DNA of 43,216 nt from Bacteroidia bacterium (GCA_030427925.1 JAUICJ010000025.1:1-43216), one strand, 5' to 3'. Shown: positions 32,248 through 41,502, numbered from the stretch's first letter. Notes: a model not told the origin generated them from the letters alone. Translations and numbers: made by a program.

Positions 32248-34146
32248 TTACGCGGTCCGATTGGGAACGCCAAGGGGAGTCCGGGCATCCGGACCGAGGA
32301 ACAAACGGGCGTACAAGCGCACGAGGGCGATGCCGCCGAAGATGAACGTGATCGCATTGAGCGCAGCGAGCACGGGTTGATTTGCGTGGATGTGACTGAA
32401 AATCAAATCTTCACCGATGAACGAAAGCGAAATGGGAAAGCCCATGACGCTGAGGAGCGCAGGAATGAACAAGGCGTGCAGAACGGGGGCGTGCACGACC
32501 TGTCCTTGGTAGGTGGAGAGGCTGTATCGAGCGTTGGGTTGCCGTTTGATTTGGACCAAAACCCAGCCTCCCAACGCCGCACCACCCGCGATTCCACTCA
32601 AGTACCAAGCTACGTGATCGAAGCCAAAATGCTCGTTCAACGAAACCGCCAAAGCGACCCACAAATGGCTCATGATGACCAAGATCCACACGACACCTGG
32701 GGACTGCCGCTCCGTAAAGGCCCGAAAAACCAAGGCCATGGCCAAGGCCGCGAACAGGGCCGGTAGCACCGCTTGAACGGCCGAAGGCAGCACTTCTTGC
32801 ACCCACCAAGCCGACCACCCCAACCCATACAGCGGCAGCAACACGAACACCGCGTTGCGACCGTTCAGGAAATCGAGGCGATGGCCCAACGCCTTTACCG
32901 GCTTGAACACCATCCGACTCACCACCCGGTCCAAGTGCCACTCCTGCATCGCCCGGCGTTGCACGTGCAAGCGCCAGTTTTCGGGAATCCACGACCACGA
33001 AGATGGGGCTTCTTCGCGGTGGTGGTAAAACTGATCTCGGATGCGGTAACTCACGATTGAAGGGCTGGCCAGCAATTGATACGATCTTAAAAACGCATTG
33101 CCCACAGCATGCAGCAGAACCAGTGCATGCCAACCGAGCGCGAGCTCCACGAACATCAGTCCGATTTGGACGATGGAGGAATACGCGATTTGGGATTTGA
33201 TGTTCGACTGCACCCGGGCCGTGAAAAAGGACAGGATGGCCGTCACGAGTCCGATGAGTCCGATGAGGATGCGGGCTGGGATTTGGTGTTCCCAAAATGG
33301 CGCCGTCCGCAACAGCAAAAAGACCCCCATGTGCACCGCGAGCGAACCATAAAAAATGGCACTCGACGGCGTGGGCCCTTCCATGGCCCGGGGAAGCCAC
33401 GAAGCAAATGGCCCCTGCGCCGATTTCACGCTCGCTGCCACGAGCAAAGCCATCGAAATGAACAGGCCCTCTGAGCTGTGCCCTTCCAGATGCGCCAGAA
33501 CGAGTTGGGCATTGTGCAATCGGGCAAAGGTGACGTTCTCGTGCCAAAGGTGGTGGCTTGCCCACATCGCTAGCAGAATCCCCACATCCCCGATGCGGTA
33601 GATGCTGAACACCTTCACGGCATTGCGCACGGGCAAGTAGCGTGTCCGGTAAAAAGCAATCAGCAAGAAGGAACTGAAACCGAGCACTTCCCAACCAATG
33701 AACAGCGTTTCGAAATTGCCCGAAAGCAACGTCCACACGTATCCGAAATAAAACAACGACACGGTCACGAAATACCTTCGGTAGCCGGGCTCTTGATGCA
33801 AGTATGCACTGCTGTACCGGATGATGAGGGCATGGAGCAACGACCCGACGACTAAGAAGGCCGCGCTGTCCTTGTCGAAATACAAGTCAATGAGGAACAC
33901 GTAAGCGTCCGATCCGTAGACTTCAAACTCGGGCACATCGATGGCGTGGCCTCCGTGAAACAGCCAAGCCGCCACACCGCCAACGGTCCAAAACATTTGG
34001 ACCAACGCAGCGCCGAGCACCACCCAATGGATTGCGCGCTCTTTGCGCTCGGGAATCAATTGGGCCAACACCATGCTCAGCAGGGGAAGAGCCAAGGCGA
34101 GGAAAAACGAGGCCTGCACCCAATCATACAAGTTCGCGGCACTCAT
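32248..34146 (-). CDS. dabB: DabB: NuoL/MrpA-like proton-conducting membrane subunit of the inorganic-carbon pump
   Basis: The 632-aa polytopic protein belongs to the proton-conducting antiporter-like family of respiratory complex I subunit L and MrpA: LLSGNFETLFIGWEVLGFSS, EGPTPSSAIFYGSLAVHMGV and IAYSSIVQIGLMFVELALG are the conserved helices. Alone among such genes it sits next to a DUF2309 gene, the hallmark of DabB, which couples proton flow to DabA. Other complex I or Mrp genes are absent, which rules out those systems. The ATG at 34146 overlaps the dabA stop (ATGA), implying tight coupling. It is longer than a minimal DabB. Confidence 0.9.
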   Translation of the reverse strand: MSAANLYDWVQASFFLALALPLLSMVLAQLIPERKERAIHWVVLGAALVQMFWTVGGVAAWLFHGGHAIDVPEFEVYGSDAYVFLIDLYFDKDSAAFLVVGSLLHALIIRYSSAYLHQEPGYRRYFVTVSLFYFGYVWTLLSGNFETLFIGWEVLGFSSFLLIAFYRTRYLPVRNAVKVFSIYRIGDVGILLAMWASHHLWHENVTFARLHNAQLVLAHLEGHSSEGLFISMALLVAASVKSAQGPFASWLPRAMEGPTPSSAIFYGSLAVHMGVFLLLRTAPFWEHQIPARILIGLIGLVTAILSFFTARVQSNIKSQIAYSSIVQIGLMFVELALGWHALVLLHAVGNAFLRSYQLLASPSIVSYRIRDQFYHHREEAPSSWSWIPENWRLHVQRRAMQEWHLDRVVSRMVFKPVKALGHRLDFLNGRNAVFVLLPLYGLGWSAWWVQEVLPSAVQAVLPALFAALAMALVFRAFTERQSPGVVWILVIMSHLWVALAVSLNEHFGFDHVAWYLSGIAGGAALGGWVLVQIKRQPNARYSLSTYQGQVVHAPVLHALFIPALLSVMGFPISLSFIGEDLIFSHIHANQPVLAALNAITFIFGGIALVRLYARLFLGPDARTPLGVPNRTA

Positions 34147-36665
34147 GACGCGAAGGATTGCAACGGTTCCACCTTTCGAAGCACTTCGACCGAATCCCGG
34201 CGTCCCGCGAAAGCGTTCGTCCAGTTTCGGATGGATCGGGGTGGGGTGAATTCCGGTTCGTATCTACGGAATCCATTCCCCTCCCATCGGAAAAACAACC
34301 CGCTATCGGGCTCGCGCACCACGGCATGAACCCATCCGTTTTCGATCCACTCCAACGTCGCAGGGAACGCCTTCAAGGTGCGCTCAACGCGCGCGACCGG
34401 AGCGTCCACCACGACGAGCAACCGATAGGGGTTGTGGATGTTGACCATTTGGAGCGGAAGCCCTGTGCGCAAGTCCCCATCCATGCCGTTTGCAACACCG
34501 AGCAAGCCCACCACGTTGTGCGGCAACTTGCTCCCCGCACCGAGGCGGTCGTTGTCCACTTTCGAGAAGTAGTATTCGAGGTTGATGCCCCCACATACGG
34601 GAACGACGGCATTCAATATGCCTGCGAGCAGGGCACCATCGGGATCGCTCGCGGCGTCGTATGAATGCAGGAACGCCGTTCGGTCAAGGAACAAGTTGCG
34701 ACTTGCGGAACGCTTCCCGACCAAGCACAAGTGGTTCGTGGCGTGGTTCCATTCCGGCCGAGGCTCGAAAAGCCGCTGGGCCCGCTGGCGAACCTGCGCG
34801 TGGATGCGGCGGGCGGGTTGCCCCTTGGAAATCCCGTCGAACCGGCGAGCGCGCTCCACGGCATTGGCCTCCAGCGCTCGTTGCATTCCGGGCCATTCTC
34901 GGTCATGAACATGCTGAGCGAACGCAGGCCAAATCGCAGCGTCGTAAAAAAAGAACGCATCCCGCGTGGTGTCGTGAAGTCCACCGATGAACCACGTAGA
35001 AAGTGGAACGCGAATGCCGCGACCCGCAAGTCCCAATCGGACCTCCGGGTGGTTCAACATCGCAGCTGCTACACGAGCGTTGACGGAGCCTGAACGGCCG
35101 CTGCATGCGCCACAATCGTAGCCCGCATAGTGCGTGTTGTTCACGCTGCTCGCTCCGTGCCCCATCAAATAAACCACGGGAGCAAATCCGTCCACAAGCC
35201 CCACGCTTTGGAGCAACACCGCCATGGCATTCACCGCTTCATCGAGCGTGAATCCATGGGCGCCCTCCAACGCGGGATCGCCATCCCAATAATGCAACGT
35301 ACCCTCGGGATCCATGTGCCATTCACTTCGCACCATGGCCGGCGAATCGGACGGGGCCAGTACGTTCTTCGCCAACCGCCAAGCGGCGGCAAGTCCCAAG
35401 CCTTGTGCTGAAATCCACCCACCCAGCAGCCCATGCGAGTGCCGTGACATGTGGGCATCCCGAACGTGACGCTTGGCCGCATTCGTTTCGGTGACCCGAT
35501 GCGTTGGGGTCACGGGGCCAGGGCAGCACTTCGTTGCGAAATGCGCGCTTGCAGGCTGAAAGGTGCAATCGATTTGGAAAAACCCCGCCACACCATAGGT
35601 GCTTGCCGCGGGTTGCTCCGCCTCCAAGTGGCGTCGAATGGAACACTCTCGGTCGTCGATGCAGAACAGCGCTTGGTATGCCAAATCCGCCGGCATTCCC
35701 TTGTGCTTCGACCGATCAACGGGCTGACGTCGCTCGGCATCCAGGCCCGACAGGACTTGGTCGTAGCGCGTCCATTCCCACGCCTCCTGCCAACAGGCCA
35801 AAATCCGATGGTGCCGACGCAGGCGGCTCTCCCCCTCCGGTACCGGCCAGACAGGCCGCAAGGCGCCCCAGTGGGCACCCTCCATGGACTCCAACGCATC
35901 CCATTCCATGAGCAATTCCAACGCAATGAAATCCTTCAGCGACACTTCACGGCGGTCCATGAGTCCGCTCGGATTGCGCTCCAAGTGAGCCACCAGTCCC
36001 GACCACCCCGGATGCGCAAACGCTTGGTCCACGAGGTAGGCGTGCCAAAACGATTCGTCCTGCACCAATTCCTGGAGCAACTCCCGCAAATCGGGCTGCT
36101 CGTGGGAATTCAAGTACGCTCGAGCGCGTTTGCACTGAAAGACCCCGCCCGCTCCGGGCGATTCCATGGCGCGGACTGCAGACCAGAGTCCGCCGGTGTT
36201 TGCGACCTGCATTCGCCAAATCCCCACTCCCTGATCCAAAAACCCTGCGATGAGGGCAAACAAGCGCGTGTGGACGTACTTGTCGAGGTTGAGTCGCCGA
36301 TCCGTTTTCCACTGGCTCCGAATGGATCCGACGCGAGCAGGCGGCAATTGAGGCAACGGCTCGTTCAACAAGGCGGGAAGTTCGTCCTCGCTGAACCCAA
36401 GGCGCCGCATGGCGCGATCGAGTTGTTCCTTGGAAATCTCGCCGGTTTGCCAGCGTTTTCGAAAGAACTCAATGGGGGCATAAGTTCGGTGTCCCCACTC
36501 CCGAGCCGCCACCACCATGGCCTCATTGAAGGGCAGGTGTTGCAGGGCGTGCAAGGTGTTGTGATGGACAAAATCTTTGAGGGGTGCCTGACTCGGCAAC
36601 GTGTGATGCAAGTCATGCAAAAGGCGTTGCTCGTCGAAAGACGGGCTCGCTTGCCAACTGTTCAT
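34143..36665 (-). CDS. dabA: DabA: DUF2309 beta-carbonic-anhydrase-like subunit of the inorganic-carbon pump
   Basis: The 840-aa protein is a DUF2309/DabA homologue with conserved N-terminal LKDFVHHNTLHALQHLPFNE. The zinc-site residues are intact: Cys335 and Asp337 in FCIDDREC, His503 in YLMGHGASS and Cys518 in GYDCGACSG. The Cys-x-Asp and the His-to-Cys distance of 15 residues match the characterised DabA site as I recall it. DabA converts CO2 to bicarbonate in one direction, driven by ion flow through DabB, so the pair concentrates inorganic carbon. The ATG at 36665 is used; the in-frame codon 9 bases earlier is TTG. It lies 98 bases after the small gene at 36764. Confidence 0.94.
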   Translation of the reverse strand: MNSWQASPSFDEQRLLHDLHHTLPSQAPLKDFVHHNTLHALQHLPFNEAMVVAAREWGHRTYAPIEFFRKRWQTGEISKEQLDRAMRRLGFSEDELPALLNEPLPQLPPARVGSIRSQWKTDRRLNLDKYVHTRLFALIAGFLDQGVGIWRMQVANTGGLWSAVRAMESPGAGGVFQCKRARAYLNSHEQPDLRELLQELVQDESFWHAYLVDQAFAHPGWSGLVAHLERNPSGLMDRREVSLKDFIALELLMEWDALESMEGAHWGALRPVWPVPEGESRLRRHHRILACWQEAWEWTRYDQVLSGLDAERRQPVDRSKHKGMPADLAYQALFCIDDRECSIRRHLEAEQPAASTYGVAGFFQIDCTFQPASAHFATKCCPGPVTPTHRVTETNAAKRHVRDAHMSRHSHGLLGGWISAQGLGLAAAWRLAKNVLAPSDSPAMVRSEWHMDPEGTLHYWDGDPALEGAHGFTLDEAVNAMAVLLQSVGLVDGFAPVVYLMGHGASSVNNTHYAGYDCGACSGRSGSVNARVAAAMLNHPEVRLGLAGRGIRVPLSTWFIGGLHDTTRDAFFFYDAAIWPAFAQHVHDREWPGMQRALEANAVERARRFDGISKGQPARRIHAQVRQRAQRLFEPRPEWNHATNHLCLVGKRSASRNLFLDRTAFLHSYDAASDPDGALLAGILNAVVPVCGGINLEYYFSKVDNDRLGAGSKLPHNVVGLLGVANGMDGDLRTGLPLQMVNIHNPYRLLVVVDAPVARVERTLKAFPATLEWIENGWVHAVVREPDSGLFFRWEGNGFRRYEPEFTPPRSIRNWTNAFAGRRDSVEVLRKVEPLQSFAS

Positions 36666-36763
36666 GGGCTTCAATCAATGAGAAATACCGCACCCACCGC
36701 GCGCTTGCGCTGGGAACCTCGAGTCTTAAAGAAGCCGGAAGGAAGGTGCGTGCGGAATCCCCA

Positions 36764-37198
36764 TCACTCGCCGGCTGCTTCAGCCAACAGAGGTATTTTC
36801 CAAGATTGATAGAGCAGATAAGCGTGCGGCTTCAGGGCCAAGCGCACCAAGTGTTGCAACCAAGCGACCGCTTGGGCGGTGCGGCAGTGTTGCGCTGGTT
36901 CGCCCGCATTCACGGCATGAGCCGAACGACAGGCCGTCAGGGAACCGCCTTCGATGCCTTCCGCCTCTTCTTCCGCCTCGGCGAGTTCGGCCAAAAGCCA
37001 ATGGAATCCCTGAGCGCCCTCGGCATCGTTTCCCGTGACTTCGCAACCTGCCCCGTTGGATGCCGTGAAGTGCAGAACGTCCAGCGCGCGCGCTCCACTC
37101 ATGGCAGAAGGCAACAGGATGCCTACCAGTCCGAGCAGAAAGAACCACCTCGACCACAATTGGCCGGTTTGTTTCATCAACGATGGCTCGATGCGCAT
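36764..37198 (-). CDS. Small membrane/exported protein upstream of dabA
   Basis: The 144-aa product has one hydrophobic N-terminal segment (about residues 18-32, FFLLGLVGILLPSAMSG) followed by a region with Glu-rich helix (LLAELAEAEEEAEGIEG) and a C-terminal part with LVRLALKPHAYLLYQSW. It resembles no family I can name. The start at 37198 is chosen because TATTTTTG lies 4 bases upstream; ATG 37177 is an alternative. It probably heads the transcript of the Dab operon, since 36665 has no comparable promoter. The hydrophobic segment could be a signal peptide or an anchor. Two shadow frames cover the same bases, but only this one has a promoter at its start. Confidence 0.65.
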   Translation of the reverse strand: MRIEPSLMKQTGQLWSRWFFLLGLVGILLPSAMSGARALDVLHFTASNGAGCEVTGNDAEGAQGFHWLLAELAEAEEEAEGIEGGSLTACRSAHAVNAGEPAQHCRTAQAVAWLQHLVRLALKPHAYLLYQSWKIPLLAEAAGE

Positions 37199-37202
37199 GC
37201 GG

Positions 37203-37210
37203 CAAAAATA
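37203..37210 (-). promoter_or_regulatory. -7 element of the Dab operon
   Basis: TATTTTTG on the minus strand is an exact TAnnTTTG match, followed by CCGC and the ATG at 37198. Confidence 0.55.
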
Positions 37211-37251
37211 CGGAACATCGAATGCGCAGTGCACGACCCGCTGAAAACAAA

Positions 37252-37287
37252 AGCAAAAAGGCCGGTGCTCAATCGAACACCGGCCTT
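37252..37287 (-). terminator. Rho-independent terminator of the CBS gene
   Basis: GGCCGGTG (37260-37267) and CACCGGCC (37278-37285) flank a 10-base loop; on the minus strand the hairpin continues into TTTTTGCTTTTG. It lies 21 bases after the CBS gene stop and separates it from the Dab operon. Confidence 0.85.
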
Positions 37288-37307
37288 GTTGGCACCTTGT
37301 GGATGAA

Positions 37308-37721
37308 TCAATACTGATCCGACAAGTACTTCAGCAAATCCGTGGTGGTCACAATGCCCGCCAATTCCTCGCCCTTCAAGACGGGCAACGCATGAAATTC
37401 ATTGGCCGCGAGCACATCCGTGACCTCGTGGATGGTGGAGGTTTCTTGCACGGTGGTGAGGTCTTTCGTCATCACCTGCTCAATCGTCAAGGCATCGTAC
37501 AACGCGGTCGTCAGGCCTTCTCCATCGAAATCGTTGACGAAGCTTATTTTCTGCAAATCGGTGCGGCTGATCATTCCGATGACTTGCTTGCCTGACACCA
37601 CCGGAATGTGGCGAATGTGCTTCTGCTTCAGCAATTCTTCAACGTCGCGGATTTTCTGCGTTTTGTTGACCGTCACAACGTCTGCCGTCATGATCGTGCT
37701 CACGGGAGTGCGCTTTTTCAT
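37308..37721 (-). CDS. Two-CBS-domain protein
   Basis: The 137-aa protein consists of a tandem CBS pair: VSTIMTADVVTVNKTQKIRD with HIPVVSGKQVIGMISRTDLQ, then IEQVMTKDLTTVQETSTIHE with HALPVLKGEELAGIVTTTDL. CBS pairs bind adenosyl nucleotides and sense energy state or act as regulatory modules; stand-alone members are usually regulators of other enzymes or transporters. It is transcribed just upstream of the Dab operon on the same strand but ends in its own terminator, so it is likely a separate unit. No start-proximal -7 element is obvious. Confidence 0.92.
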   Translation of the reverse strand: MKKRTPVSTIMTADVVTVNKTQKIRDVEELLKQKHIRHIPVVSGKQVIGMISRTDLQKISFVNDFDGEGLTTALYDALTIEQVMTKDLTTVQETSTIHEVTDVLAANEFHALPVLKGEELAGIVTTTDLLKYLSDQY

Positions 37722-37836
37722 TTCAATGAAGTTTGGGTTTGTTTTTCAGTCCAAACCTACCCCCTTCCTCACCGCTACGACCTGACCAAAGACCGCTGTC
37801 CCGCCCCACAAACCTGACCTCAATCAGCTCAACGAC

Positions 37837-38406
37837 TCACCCCTCAATCTCCAGTCCCCAACGCATCAACAGCCCAGGCAACGCGTCGCGATCCACCCGC
37901 ATTCCCATCACCCGATTCAGGGTCGGATCCAATTCCAATCCCGTCACACCACTGAATCGCGCGCCCTTCAGTCGGGTTTCCTCAAATCGGGCACCTGTTA
38001 AATTCACCCCCTCGAATTCTGTTCCTTCGCAAAGAGCTCCCGTAAAATCGCACTCCCTCAACGACCCTCCAACGAACCCCGAACGGGACAAATCGCACCC
38101 ATTCCAACTCCCCAAATCCAACGCGCAGTCGGTCATGCGCACCGCAAAGAGCAAGCGCTCGCACGCTTCCCACAGCACGCCCAAGGCCTTGCACCGGTCA
38201 AACGTGACCCCCTGAAAGCCCGTACCGATGACCTTCGAGTTGGAAAAATCGCACCCCACAAAGGAGCAATCGGTGAACCGCCGCCGTCCCAAGTTCGCCT
38301 CCGTGAAGTCACAGTCGATGAAGGTGCACCCTTCGCACCGGTCGGGCACAGGCGTTGCCGCGTTGAAGCGCACGCCTTCAAATCGTTCGTCATCCGCATA
38401 TTCCAT
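37837..38406 (-). CDS. Pentapeptide-repeat protein
   Basis: The 189-aa product is made of pentapeptide repeats A(D/N)LxX (CTFIDCDFTEANLGRRRFTD, CDLSRSGFVGGSLRECDFTG, TEFEGVNLTGARFEETRLKG), predicted to form a right-handed quadrilateral beta-helix. It resembles the Qnr-like group in size, but such proteins are common and resistance is not implied by sequence alone. The middle (CKALGVLWEACERLLFAVRM) interrupts the helix as in Qnr-type proteins. Cytosolic; a single gene with a TAACTTCC element 4 bases before the ATG. Confidence 0.9.
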   Translation of the reverse strand: MEYADDERFEGVRFNAATPVPDRCEGCTFIDCDFTEANLGRRRFTDCSFVGCDFSNSKVIGTGFQGVTFDRCKALGVLWEACERLLFAVRMTDCALDLGSWNGCDLSRSGFVGGSLRECDFTGALCEGTEFEGVNLTGARFEETRLKGARFSGVTGLELDPTLNRVMGMRVDRDALPGLLMRWGLEIEG

Positions 38407-38410
38407 GCGG

Positions 38411-38418
38411 GGAAGTTA
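38411..38418 (-). promoter_or_regulatory. Candidate -7 element of the pentapeptide-repeat gene
   Basis: TAACTTCC on the minus strand is followed by CCGC and the ATG at 38406. Confidence 0.35.
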
Positions 38419-38431
38419 AGTCGATGGTCTG

Positions 38432-38439
38432 TAAATTCG
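38432..38439 (+). promoter_or_regulatory. -7 element of the FemAB-like gene
   Basis: TAAATTCG is followed by GGGC and the GTG start at 38444. The octamer and gap are identical to those of the M28 gene, and they support the GTG as the true start. Confidence 0.5.
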
Positions 38440-38443
38440 GGGC

Positions 38444-39292
38444 GTGGACGGTTGCGTCAATGCATGCTCTGCCTCCTGGGCTGCGGGCTTGAGCGCCCCG
38501 CTAGTTCGCGGTCCTTTTGGCTGCGTACAAGCCGCGCGTGTTCAGGGAGTTCGAGCCCTCGTCACGCCACAATGGGCACTGGATGTGGGAATGCCTGGAG
38601 CGCTTTGGGAAGACCGGCATGAGGAAGCAATCGCCGGTGCCATGGCGGAATCGCGGGCTCGGTTGGCGGTGGTGGATCTTCCGGCAGGCGTGGACACGAC
38701 CGCTCATCTTCCGCGCCTTGGGCACTTCCAAGAACGCCATACGAGGCGAGCCCTTTTGTCCATTGACCTGCCATCGACCCGTCGCAAACAGGTTCGACGG
38801 GCCGTGCGGGCGGGGCTGACCTTTGAGCAGGATGGAACGGATTTGGATCGGTTGGTGGCGTTGCACCAGGGCGCACGCGAGCGCAAGTCCATCCCGTCCG
38901 ATGGGGCCGCGCTGGGCACCTTGCTTCACCACTTGTTGCAGGAGCCCGGAACCCGCATGCACTTTGTTCGAAATGAGGAGGGACAGCGCATTGCAGGAGG
39001 GGTGTTCTTGCGCACCGGTCCGGGAACCGTGCTGTATGCCTTCGGTGGCGCTGAGCGTTCCGAAGTGTCGGGGTTGGCTACGGTGCTGCTGCTGGCGCGC
39101 TCCATGGAATGCGCCGCGAACGATGGGGCCGAGGACTTCGATTTCGGGGGCTCGCAAGACCCCGGGGTGGATCGATTTTATGCAGAATTTGGCGGAGAGC
39201 GCATTCCCAAATGGCGGTATGTCTTGTCCGCCCCAGGATGGACTTGGTGGTGGAAATGGCGACGGCCAGATTTGTTCAACGCACCAACGTGA
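38444..39292 (+). CDS. GNAT/FemAB-like acyltransferase
   Basis: The 282-aa product resembles the FemAB/BioF2-like GNAT-fold proteins (PF13480): STRRKQVRRAVRAGLTFEQ in the centre, FVRNEEGQRIAGGVFLRTG and the C-terminal DFDFGGSQDPGVDRFYAEFGGE, which is a hallmark of this group. Members transfer aminoacyl or acyl groups in cell-wall or polysaccharide synthesis, but many are uncharacterised. It starts with GTG at 38444: no in-frame ATG occurs until residue 49, and a TAAATTCG element lies 4 bases upstream. Its end overlaps the convergent T9SS type B gene by 17 bases. Confidence 0.75.
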   Translation: MDGCVNACSASWAAGLSAPLVRGPFGCVQAARVQGVRALVTPQWALDVGMPGALWEDRHEEAIAGAMAESRARLAVVDLPAGVDTTAHLPRLGHFQERHTRRALLSIDLPSTRRKQVRRAVRAGLTFEQDGTDLDRLVALHQGARERKSIPSDGAALGTLLHHLLQEPGTRMHFVRNEEGQRIAGGVFLRTGPGTVLYAFGGAERSEVSGLATVLLLARSMECAANDGAEDFDFGGSQDPGVDRFYAEFGGERIPKWRYVLSAPGWTWWWKWRRPDLFNAPT

Positions 39293-41477
39293 CCTCACCT
39301 TGGTACTGGAACGGCGTGGTCGCACACGCATGCTGGGATTCCAAAATGACGTAATAAGTCCCCTCAGAAGCGTCCTTGCCCCACCACCCCGCTAAGGCCT
39401 CGTCCGTTTCGAACACCAGCGTTCCCCAACGGTTGTAAACTGCCAAGTGGTGCAACGAAAAGCTGCTGTTTGTCAACCCATTGACCGGCACCCCATCGGG
39501 CGTGCGATAATCCAATTCAAACCGCTCGTTCTTCCCATCGTTGTTGGGAGAAAACACGTTAGGAACCACGTAACTGACCTCCGACAACGGAGCCAACGCA
39601 TCCACCTCCAACGGCACTTGAACGGTCAAATCGCAACCGGCATGGTACAAACTCACCACCCCGGACTGCACCCCTGGCTCCTCAAACATCAAAACGACTG
39701 GCGAACCTTCAAGGGCTTCCAGACCCGGAAAATCCCACGTCAAGCCGTCGGCAGGTTGCCCGAGGTACGTCACCTGAACCCGGCTCGTGTCATCGCATGA
39801 AACCACAGGACGCACATCAAATGCCGGGTCGAACGGATCCAACGGATACACGCTGAAGGATTCCCATGCCGTATCCGCGCAAGCGGTTCCCCCTCCTGCA
39901 ATCGATTGGATGACATACGGTCCAAACTCGGGATAGACGTGGACGGGATTGGGCCCCGTTCCCGACGTGCCATCCCCAAACGACCACGTAAACGGCCCGA
40001 GATTCGGTTGTTCATTCGCGAACTCAACCGTCAATCCTCGGCAGGGAGGCGTAAGCACTTCAAAGTCGGCATCGGGAAGGGCCTCCAACTGGAGCGTCAC
40101 TTGGTCGGACTCCACGCATCCGAAGGATTCGGTAATGAGTTGCAAGGTGGACGTGCCTCCAGCGGGCAACAGCACGCCGTTGGGTGTTCCTCCAGCAAAC
40201 TGTTCGGGTTCCGCTCCATTGCCAAATGACCAGTCCACTGAAGCCCCTTCTGGCAACCCCACGGGCGCCGTCAGTTCCACCCACCACCCACCCTGGGTGC
40301 ATTCCGGGTCAGCGGCCATCAGGTCCACGCTCCACGGTTCTTGCGCTTGAACGGTGAAACTGGTTTCGCCAGCGCAATCACCGTTCGTATACGAGAGTTC
40401 AACTTCGTAAATTCCGGGTGTTGGAAACGCAACCACCGGCTCGGGTTCTGTGCTCGTCCCATCAGGTCCTGCAAAACCAAAATCCCACGCATAGCTTTCT
40501 GCGGGATTGCTGGTTTGGACAAAGGCCACCTCAAGCCCATTGCACGGCTCGATCCCAGCGTAAAAGGGGGCCGAAAGCGCGCACGACACCACATCCAACG
40601 TGAAATCGCGCAAAATGGAATTGATGAGCACGCCATCCCGCCACTCTTCTACGCACACCCCGATGGCGTATTTACCGAGTCCCGATGGCGTACCGGTGAG
40701 CAGCCCCGTCAAGGGATCGATGGCAATGCCCAAGGTCGATTGGATGGGAGCGGTCGCATTGAAACCAGCTGACCACGTCACTTCCGTGAAAGGCGGACCC
40801 AACGGCGGAGCCGGAATGGGCGCCAGCGGTGTGGCGCCGATGTAGATGGAACACACGTGATACGCCAACGAGTCCCCGTCCGGGTCCACTGCAGAATTGT
40901 CCAATTCAAAGGCCAAGTTGTTGCAAACGAAGGCTTGAGGAAGTTCGGAAAACACGGGAGAAGAGTTGGGCTGCTCCACCAAAGCGGTGCCCGGAATCTC
41001 CGTCAGGAGGGTGAACCCCTGGTCTTGGGGGGTGATCAAGTTGACGATGGCGGGAGAGCGGCAGCAGCGTTGGTAGCTGAGCACGTAATTGCCCGAGGTC
41101 GGCGGCAGGGTGATCGTGAAGAGGTACTCTCCGCGCTCAATGCACAGGTCTTCCGGCAATTCGGCGCAGGAATTGGGGTCTTCTGGCAGGATGTCTTGTA
41201 TGAGGGATGGATCCAAATTCGACTGGTGGTTGGAAACCAACGAACCGTTCAGGTAAACGCCGAGTGAGGCCACCAGGTCGAAATCCGTTTGGTTCGTATT
41301 GGCGGAAGAGCAATCCCGATAAATCGCAACGCGCACTTCATACGTGTGCCATCCGGAGCCATTGGTTCCAACATGCGTGTAGGTCATCTCCCCCCCCATG
41401 AGGTGCGTCGCACCAGCCCAAAGCGGCATGAACATCGCCAACAAGCTGCCGAATAAACCGATGAATTTCCTGACCAT
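39276..41477 (-). CDS. Secreted PKD-domain protein with gliding-motility (T9SS type B) C-terminal domain
   Basis: The 733-aa product has a signal peptide (MVRKFIGLFGSLLAMFMPLWAGA) and an N-terminal module found in many Bacteroidota surface proteins (THLMGGEMTYTHVG ... YEVRVAIYRDCSS). Ig/cadherin-like and PKD-like repeats follow, with PKD phrases YAWDFGFAGPDG and FTWSFGDGTSGTGPNPVHVY. The last about 95 residues are a type B sorting domain of gliding-motility-associated proteins: VPNVFSPNNDGKNERFEL, LAVYNRWGTLVFETDEALAG and GTYYVILES. It should be exported by T9SS to the cell surface. The start at 41477 is set by the signal peptide; 37 bases separate it from the divergent GWxTD gene. Confidence 0.92.
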   Translation of the reverse strand: MVRKFIGLFGSLLAMFMPLWAGATHLMGGEMTYTHVGTNGSGWHTYEVRVAIYRDCSSANTNQTDFDLVASLGVYLNGSLVSNHQSNLDPSLIQDILPEDPNSCAELPEDLCIERGEYLFTITLPPTSGNYVLSYQRCCRSPAIVNLITPQDQGFTLLTEIPGTALVEQPNSSPVFSELPQAFVCNNLAFELDNSAVDPDGDSLAYHVCSIYIGATPLAPIPAPPLGPPFTEVTWSAGFNATAPIQSTLGIAIDPLTGLLTGTPSGLGKYAIGVCVEEWRDGVLINSILRDFTLDVVSCALSAPFYAGIEPCNGLEVAFVQTSNPAESYAWDFGFAGPDGTSTEPEPVVAFPTPGIYEVELSYTNGDCAGETSFTVQAQEPWSVDLMAADPECTQGGWWVELTAPVGLPEGASVDWSFGNGAEPEQFAGGTPNGVLLPAGGTSTLQLITESFGCVESDQVTLQLEALPDADFEVLTPPCRGLTVEFANEQPNLGPFTWSFGDGTSGTGPNPVHVYPEFGPYVIQSIAGGGTACADTAWESFSVYPLDPFDPAFDVRPVVSCDDTSRVQVTYLGQPADGLTWDFPGLEALEGSPVVLMFEEPGVQSGVVSLYHAGCDLTVQVPLEVDALAPLSEVSYVVPNVFSPNNDGKNERFELDYRTPDGVPVNGLTNSSFSLHHLAVYNRWGTLVFETDEALAGWWGKDASEGTYYVILESQHACATTPFQYQGEVTLVR

Positions 41478-41482
41478 GGCAA

Positions 41483-41490
41483 GCAATTTA
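41483..41490 (-). promoter_or_regulatory. Candidate -7 element of the T9SS type B gene
   Basis: TAAATTGC on the minus strand is followed by TTGCC and the ATG at 41477. It shares a 37-base divergent spacer with the + strand element at 41503. Confidence 0.4.
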
Positions 41491-41502
41491 TGCACCAACC
41501 GG

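Noticed and set aside
36780-37256. A 158-codon minus-strand frame overlapping the small gene before dabA
   Set aside because: It covers the same bases as the 144-aa frame but is Arg-rich, lacks a hydrophobic N-terminus, and its start has no -7 element.
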